From Apostichopus japonicus (taxonomy: Eukaryota; Echinodermata; Holothuroidea; Aspidochirotida; Stichopodidae): 64,000 bases of DNA. Made by a program: the position numbers and the translations under genes. This document shows positions 57,660 to 64,000 of this stretch, piece by piece. Location of the stretch: contig NC_092580.1 of NCBI RefSeq assembly GCF_037975245.1, positions 31,114,001 through 31,178,000 on the forward strand. Reading direction: 5' to 3'. Under the pieces are notes generated by a model. It searched no databases and had not been told where the DNA came from. It saw nothing but the letters and a program-made list of their open reading frames with translations. The first letter of the stretch is position 1. Every line of letters begins with the position of its first letter.

Positions 57660-57838
57660 TTAATGTATTCTTCTGCGGCTTCGCAGCTAACAAGCTTCTT
57701 ATCCCGTAGGTTCAAAATGGACTGTGCAATGATTGGACCAGTTTTCTGTTGGTATCCACCAGATGTGACCATAATGATAGGTATGGAGTGGCTATTTCTG
57801 GCCCATTCAAAGACCATCTCATCCCTTTGAATGATGCC
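57647..57838 (-). CDS. HDAC11: HDAC11 last exon
   Basis: An acceptor TTTTTTTGCAG with a long T tract; 63 codons and TGA. It contains IPIIMVTSGGYQQKTG with the catalytic Tyr and ends KLVSCEAAEEYIKRSR. The final codons lie in a 15-bp repeat, so the C-terminus may have been shaped by repeat expansion. Confidence 0.92.
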   Translation of the reverse strand, partial: GIIQRDEMVFEWARNSHSIPIIMVTSGGYQQKTGPIIAQSILNLRDKKLVSCEAAEEYIKRSR

Positions 57839-60800
57839 CTGCAAAAAAAAAAAAGCAAAAAAAAAGGGTTAATCCATGAAATGCCCAAAACAGAAACTAT
57901 GTCTTGGTCCATTTTGGTTTTACAGTAGAGTCTTTGTACCAGCAGTGGGTGAGTACCTAACATTTTGCAGGTCCATTCAGTTTAAAGCAGACATAACTGA
58001 GCATTGAATCACCACCAGCAGTGTTTACATGGTTGATGGAGGGTGCAATCTGTGATTATTTTGGGTTTTGAGTGAGGGAATGGTGACACATATGTCAATG
58101 TGAAAACAGGGGCTGTGCCATCCTAGCGTCTTTGCGAATGTTGCAATCGTCTAGGATCACTACATGACAAATTGTATATACAGACAAAAAAAAATTTGCC
58201 ACATGTTTAAAAGAAGTAAGCTTCCTCTTCCCTCCTCTGTTGTCGATAGCAGAATAATATTGTAATCACAAAAGAAAAACTAAAGGAAGACATGTCTTCT
58301 GAACTTTGTTTTATCCCTGACAGCAGGCTCACAACTAGGTGAATACTATATTCCAAACCAGATATCTGCCATCTACAGACCATTGAAAGGCCATGTTTCT
58401 TTTACAACCAATATAATTTATGCACATATGGAAAGTGTGATGTAATGAATGGAAAAAATTATTGCCAAATGAGCCATTTGATCTAAAGATTACCGCCATC
58501 TAAATAATCATACTCACATCAGGTGATACTGATAGTCTCCCTAAGGGGTCCCCCTGTAGACAGTCTGTCCCAGCATTGTAAAACACTATGTCAGGTTGGA
58601 ATTCTGCTATAGCCTCAGTCAGATGCCTAATTTATGAGAAATATGAGAAGAGATACTTTTTATTGGTGCAAATTTGAATATGAAAGCAAAGCAGAAGTAA
58701 GCAGGGTTAACTGACTGCGTAATGATTAATACTGATAGCTTATTATCTTACTTAAAGAATACTCCAGGGATACTATGTTAATGATAGATGACCCCAAAAA
58801 ATATTGTTATTTTGTATTAATGAGTGATGAGCCTGGGGATAACAAAAATCATGGAACTTTGCAAAAATTGCGGTATAGGCTCCAGCTTGCCTATGCTACA
58901 GTGTGTTAGGATAATAGTTGTTGTCCCCCTGCAGGTTGGATATCCATAGGTAATGAAAACATGCGAACGACGAATCAAATGATATAAGGCTGTTGTTAGA
59001 AATTCACGGTAATTGAGAGGTGTAAATTTCGGAGGTAGAAAAGAAATCACTGATATTCCACGAATTTGCGGAAAAAGATCATGCCTGATTAATGGCTAGG
59101 AAGTGTTACGAGGTTGTAGAAATAATCCGGGCCTTCTGATTGATATTAAAAACCTTTCTGGACAAATCTTTTAACTTTCTTGTGATTGCCATGATCAAAG
59201 GCAGGGTAAGCTGAGTTTAAGTATAGTTCACCCTCTCTCTGCCCTCTTTTGAATGCAGTTTAAAGTTTCACTGAAAAATTACACCTTTCACTTCACCATA
59301 GCATGCATTGTCAGCTGATCTCAAGGGAGAGCAAAAATATCCATACCAGTTTTACTGTCACTTGCCTTCTTTTAAGTTTCAGAAGATAATACCACTCCTA
59401 CAATATCACTTCTCTCTAGCTTGTAATTGTAAGAGAAAAATTTGCCCATCTGACAGCTTCACCTCACTCGACATGTCTATACGTAGCTTTGTTCTTTTCT
59501 GCCTCTTTTCTACAATAAATGAAAGACTAAGCAGACAACACCATCCCCCCCCACCAACCCCTCCCAGGCAATGTCTTCTTCTTTAGCCTTAAATTATAAT
59601 AATCCCAATAACACTGGAAATTTCAATCACTCTTATAAAATCTCAACTAATTTATGATTTTCGTGACATTACCTCTTGACTAACGACAAGTATTCTTCAT
59701 CTCCAGTGAACGATTCCAGCTCTACTTTTCTCGATATCCCTCCTGGTCAAGAAAAGACAAGAGTGTTTTAATAAGAAAAGTCCAAAATTACAAAAAAAAG
59801 TCCAAAAAACATAAACATGCAAAGAGGAAAAGAACACAAAGTAAACACTGCTTACGTTTGGCATATCCGTCATGTGGGTAAATCTCTCTATTGTAAACGT
59901 CTAATATGTACACATCCTTTTGCATATTTATGAAGTCTCGTTCGTGGCCGTTCCCCTGATGTGCGTCGAGATCAACAATCATTGCCTTCTTGATCAACTT
60001 CATCTTTCTCAGGAACATGATACCGAGACTGATATCTGCATAGGCACAGAATCCCCCGCCTCTCGCACTCGAGCAGTGATGGAATCCTCCTCCAATGTTT
60101 ATTGACCAGCCTCTTTCTAAGGCAAGTTTAGCCGCCTGGAGAGCAAGCAAGAGTCAGTACAAATTTTACTTTTCTTGAAGGTACAAATGTTCACAACAAC
60201 AAAGTCAAATCTTGCCTGAATGAAACAGATAAAGAAGGCTGTGAATGGTTTAGACCAGTCAAATTCAAGTGTTGTTTTAGAAGCAGTAATTCCGACGCAC
60301 GTGAAATGTAACCAGTCTTCAAAGCACATGCAAAGTTACAAAGCATATGAGCATGCTTTGAACGAAAAAAGAGGTGAACCACTTCTAACATATTAATCTC
60401 ATTTTCAACTTTTCAATCTTCACTTTCAAAAACATTGCACTCAAAATTAATGGCAGTACTCGGGGAAAGCATGTATGGATACCTTCAGGTGCCATATAAG
60501 TGGGCTCGCATTTAATTTCATTGACTAGTTACTAACATAAACATACCACAGAGAATGTTTTATCAATGTCTGTTGCTGATACCACATCACAGACCACCCA
60601 ATGTGATCTACCCCAGGGATTAATCAAGACTTTATCGAAACAAAACAAGTGCCATATCTCGAGTTAGGGACAGCTAATTGAGATGGGATTTCCAAGCTTA
60701 CAGAAATAGTAGAACAGTCTCTCAGGAATATCCCTTTAAATTAATAATACTCACAAGTATAGTTCCTCCGGTCTGAAACCTCAACGGCTTTAGTACTTTC

Positions 60801-60871
60801 TTCTGAACTATAAAGTTAGGGAGCAGGGCTACCGGTGGTACTTCTGTTATACCAGCTACTGCATAACTCCA
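57647..60871 (-). CDS. HDAC11: Histone deacetylase 11 (class IV), C-terminal five exons
   Basis: Exons in order: 60871-60755, 60135-59856, 59742-59673, 58626-58518, 57838-57647. They join in frame to 768 nt (255 residues plus TGA). Catalytic features of zinc-dependent deacetylases are all present: SINIGGGFHHCSS with the paired His at 60081-60076, VDLDAHQGNGHERDF with the zinc Asp (59967-59965) and His (59961-59959), NAGTD with the second zinc Asp (58565-58563), and TSGGY with the catalytic Tyr (57754-57752). GGGFCAYAD and the short C-terminus are those of HDAC11, which in vertebrates is chiefly a lysine defatty-acylase. The vertebrate protein is about 347 residues, so roughly 90 N-terminal residues are missing; no exon for them was recognised up to 64000. 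All junctions are GT-AG with matching phases. Confidence 0.93.
58518..58626 (-). CDS. HDAC11: HDAC11 exon with NAGTD motif
   Basis: Acceptor ATAAATTAG, donor GTGAGT; 109 nt. It encodes PDIVFYNAGTDCLQGDPLG, including a zinc-binding Asp. Confidence 0.94.
59673..59742 (-). CDS. HDAC11: HDAC11 exon
   Basis: Acceptor CTTGACCAG, donor GTAATG; 70 nt. It encodes GISRKVELESFTGDEEYLSL, a spacer conserved in HDAC11. Confidence 0.88.
59856..60135 (-). CDS. HDAC11: HDAC11 exon with active-site His pair and zinc ligands
   Basis: Acceptor GCTCTCCAG, donor GTAAGC; 280 nt, phase 0 in, phase 1 out. It carries GGGFHHCSS and DLDAHQGNG, then VYILDVYNREIYPHDGYAK. Confidence 0.95.
60755..60871 (-). CDS. HDAC11: HDAC11 exon (first one visible)
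   Basis: Acceptor ATATTACAG, donor GTGAGT; 39 codons, phase 0 at both ends. It encodes WSYAVAGITEVPPVALLPNF and LRFQTGGTIL, the conserved segment before the active site. Confidence 0.92.
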
Positions 60872-63800
60872 CTGTAATATGGATAGAATACAAACGGTAC
60901 AACAAACTGAGATGAAGGAAATGAATTACAAGAACTAGCGTGTGTGTTTGATCGTGACTTGTAACCAGTACAAGAGGAATCACAGTTGCCTATGAAGGAT
61001 TAAACAAAAAATGTGCGTATTTACAAAATTCTCTATTTCAGTTGCCATGGAAGTAGACAATGTTCAATGTATAATTCTCTAGCACAAAACAGAGCTTTGT
61101 TCTCTATTATCAGTTCATAATATGTATTCACTGAATACCATCTTGAACCTTTAATTGACTTTTTAGCTGGAAAAGGATTAACACTGCATTTATTATTCCC
61201 TCTCTCTCTTTCTCTTCATGTAGTTGTAGGCCATAGTGACACTGTAATATTGACAAACGACCAGAAAATAAAGACTTTAATACCATTTCATTACAAATTC
61301 CTTAAGTTTTCACTCTTAGAATATCTAATTTGCATTTTTTTCCTCTTCTTAAAGCATTCTTTCCAGAAATACAATTTGGCGGCGTTTACGTTACAGATTG
61401 GTCCCCGCGTTCGGTTTTCAGCATTTAACTGAATTTGAACACCCACGTGTTTACATGAGACCCTGTGCTCGGTATCAGACCTCGCGCTCGCCAAATAGGA
61501 ATGTTCAAGGTTTCTTTACTGGAAGAAATGGCACAAAACGATAAGCCCTATGATGTGCAATGCTGATCAGTAAATGCCAACAATTATTGTGTCAAATATT
61601 AACGTCGAGCGTTCAGTCTGATCCTCCCTGGACCATACTCTATCCCAGGTTTAAACTTGCGAGTCTTATTAAAAGTTTTTAAGTTACAAATTTAAAACCC
61701 AGCACAGTCTGATGTAAATGGGGGCCTTTGACCAAATGTTTGTAATCAAGAAAGAAATACAATTTACTCACTGCTTCGAAACTCAAAAGATTGTGGAATG
61801 TCAAATCAGGACTTTATGATACGTTAACAGGACTTTATCAATGCATAGAAAATTTCTCACCAAATGCTACATATTTAGGATTTTCAAACACACACTATGC
61901 CTCTTTCTATTGTTCAGTGGTAAAACATAACAAAGAGAATTGCCTTTATTATACAACTGAACAGAATGACCTGACAGTATCTCTCATATGACCTTACAAA
62001 ACGATTAGGTTTTAGGCTGTCAAAGTATTACAGGCATATGTAGTTAACCAACCATCACCATACCATTGCCCACTCTATATCACCCACCCCCTCTAACAGT
62101 TTTAAATTCTCAAAAATTTATCAAAAAACTGAAAGAGTGCAATATTGAAAGGATGGGAATATAATATTTGGTGCTGCATAGATCACAGACAGAATTTATA
62201 AATATATCCTTGTGTAATAATCAGGTAAGACTATTCCATTTCACAACAGCACTCATTATACAACACCTAATTGTATTCTGGTCATTTGATTGGTCAATTG
62301 CTCGTTGATTGCATGCAAAATCAGCTCTATTCCACTCTATGAAATAGAACCATGGGTTATACTTTTTTGGTAGCACTTTTTTCAATGGTAAGAGAGCAGA
62401 GAAACCTGTCTGTTCAAAACAATCTGTTGCATGAGTGCATAAAACAAATAATGAATGGTTTCCAACTCGGCTGTGCCTCGTTGAATGGAACATTCCATCT
62501 TTCAACTCATGAAATATTTGCACTATTGCACTCATAACCATTCATTATTTGTATAACAATTAAGGTGTAATACTGTCTGGTGCTGTGAAAGTGAATTCAA
62601 TCATTTTATCACTAGCAATGTTCAAAACTTATTTGAACAAAGGCATCTTTTGAGAGAGACTCTTTAAAATAATGTTACATTGAATTTAATGACATTTCAT
62701 GATAGTAATGGAATTATCTGTTAGCTAGAATATAAATTAAGAACTTCTTTTATGTACAGTATTTCATCAACATCAAAGAAATGGAGGTCTTTGCAATTTT
62801 TACTGCTCAAGGTACAGTAAATTCCACTGGGAAATTTGAAGACAGATTAGATGCAAAATAACTTTAGTATGATCAGTATTTCATGGTAAACAAATTTGAA
62901 AACCTCCACTTTGCAATGTAAAAAATATTCCATGTTTCCATTGGAAAGTTGTAAAGATGTGATTTGGTTTTAACTTTAGGATCTTGTTTTAGGCAAGGTC
63001 AGATAATGGCATATGAAATGAGAAGTTAATATTTATCTTTATAACTTCTATAAGTTTTTACCCTTAGAATACTTCTTAAAATATCTAATGTGCATCTATC
63101 TTGCTCCATTTAAGAATCAACAAGCATTTCTGAAACGTACAGCATGCACAAAAGAATTTAGTGGAACTTATTGTAACATGCTTGCTTTATAGAATACTAT
63201 ACTATATTATATGACAATAACTAAACTATATAATACTATAGTATAACTATATATGAAAATAACTATATTATACTCTATAGTATATGCTAGGATACTAACA
63301 TTGTACTGTGATATCAGAGGTGACTTATTTAAAACCAAGATCTGACAAATGGAAAAGACTAAGACCTTCCAATCAATCCTACCTTGGCAGGTTTACATAC
63401 TGTATGTTACAAAATACATACAGAAGGGAGGTGACCATGTTGAGGATAAAAGATATAGCTAGTTTATAGCAGAAAGCAGATCTTTTAAGAAGAGTTCACA
63501 CCTATACCACAGCAAACCATGCACTCGTTCAAAATGTTTAGCTTGATGAAATACGTAGCTGTGAGATACAGTTTGGCTGGTCATGAATAGAGGTGGATTC
63601 GTTACTAAGCTACGTGCCTTGGAAAGAGTGAAAAGATTGTAATGGAAGATAATATACTCGTTGGATTCTACAAATCACTGCAAACAGCCTCGTGATAGTA
63701 TGGATGAAATTATAAGAAATGTTACAGCTACCATGAAGGTCAGGTTCAAAGAAGGGGTGTTCAAATGAAGACGTATTTCTAATGTGATATACGCTGTTAA

Positions 63801-64000
63801 ATCTACATGAAATCTTACGGCTGATATACAGGTAACTTGTGGTGTTCTATAACGACTATAAATGTACAGTTTAACCAGGGAGGTACAAAACGGCCTGTCT
63901 CTTTAACACCAGGCACAGAACAGGATCCATTAATGACATTTATAGAGTGCAAAATCAGGTAAAAGAATTCTAAGATGCAAGCAGAACAAATTACTGCTGA
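60872..64000. other. Right-edge region, probably HDAC11 intron
   Basis: No N-terminal HDAC11 exon or other gene was recognised. It contains an inverted repeat near 62444-62556 and AT-rich palindromic sequence near 63190-63290. Confidence 0.5.
62444..62556. repeat. Inverted repeat, probable MITE piece
   Basis: ACAAATAATGAATGGTT near 62444 is matched by AACCATTCATTATTTGT near 62538. The enclosed sequence includes AACTCGGCTGTGCCTCGTTG. Element borders are not defined. Confidence 0.65.

Noticed and set aside
61740-61800. An upstream HDAC11 exon ending at a GTGAGT on the minus strand
   Set aside because: The translation (FHNLLSFEA) does not resemble the expected N-terminal HDAC11 segment.
1-64000. 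CRISPR arrays, operons, bacterial signals or rRNA
   Set aside because: None is present. The regular repeats are minisatellites without spacer structure, and all genes are intron-split and eukaryotic.

Overview
This is a eukaryotic, AT-rich genomic window with long introns and dense repeats. It carries parts of three animal genes. GT-AG introns, a LRRK kinase/WD40 tail, a GT29 ST6GalNAc-type sialyltransferase and a class IV histone deacetylase point to a metazoan, most likely an invertebrate deuterostome. The many poly-C/poly-G tracts and non-autonomous hAT elements would suit an echinoderm such as a sea cucumber. The species is inferred, not demonstrated.

Layout. (1) 849-9852, plus strand: the last ten coding exons (458 codons) of a LRRK-family gene, from the end of the kinase domain through the WD40 propeller to the stop. 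Upstream exons lie off the left edge. (2) About 9.9-22.7 kb: no gene recognised. It holds a 269-bp MITE, a 1.8-kb hAT-like element with a nested hAT MITE, a four-copy 223-bp tandem array, and a nest of MITE fragments with an (ACGT)n tract. (3) 22.7-51.3 kb, plus strand: a complete 396-codon type II membrane sialyltransferase in seven coding exons, with two probable 5' non-coding exons. Its introns hold a 962-bp hAT element, a 1.5-kb inverted relative of the element in (2), minisatellites, SINE pieces and a 4,002-bp TA-flanked transposon. (4) 51.4-57.6 kb: the tail-to-tail interval, with a decayed Penelope-like GIY-YIG fragment, a tRNA-derived SINE and foldbacks. (5) 57647-60871, minus strand: the last five exons (255 codons) of HDAC11. 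The N-terminal exons were not recognised to its right.

The three genes have no evident joint pathway: cytoplasmic kinase/GTPase signalling, Golgi glycosylation and lysine deacylation. No operon, CRISPR array, rRNA or free-standing tRNA gene was seen. I saw no clearly new biological system.

The most distinctive signal is repeated local tandem duplication across exon-intron junctions. There is a 114-bp in-frame duplication of a LRRK acceptor plus exon start, a triplicated sialyltransferase acceptor, and a 100-bp duplicated sialyltransferase donor whose spare GTAAGT was later hit by the 4-kb transposon. A LRRK intron also contains a minisatellite made of donor-like units. Several transposons have boundaries that can be read to the base from target-site duplications, and one nested insertion is confirmed by an empty site in the second copy of its host element.
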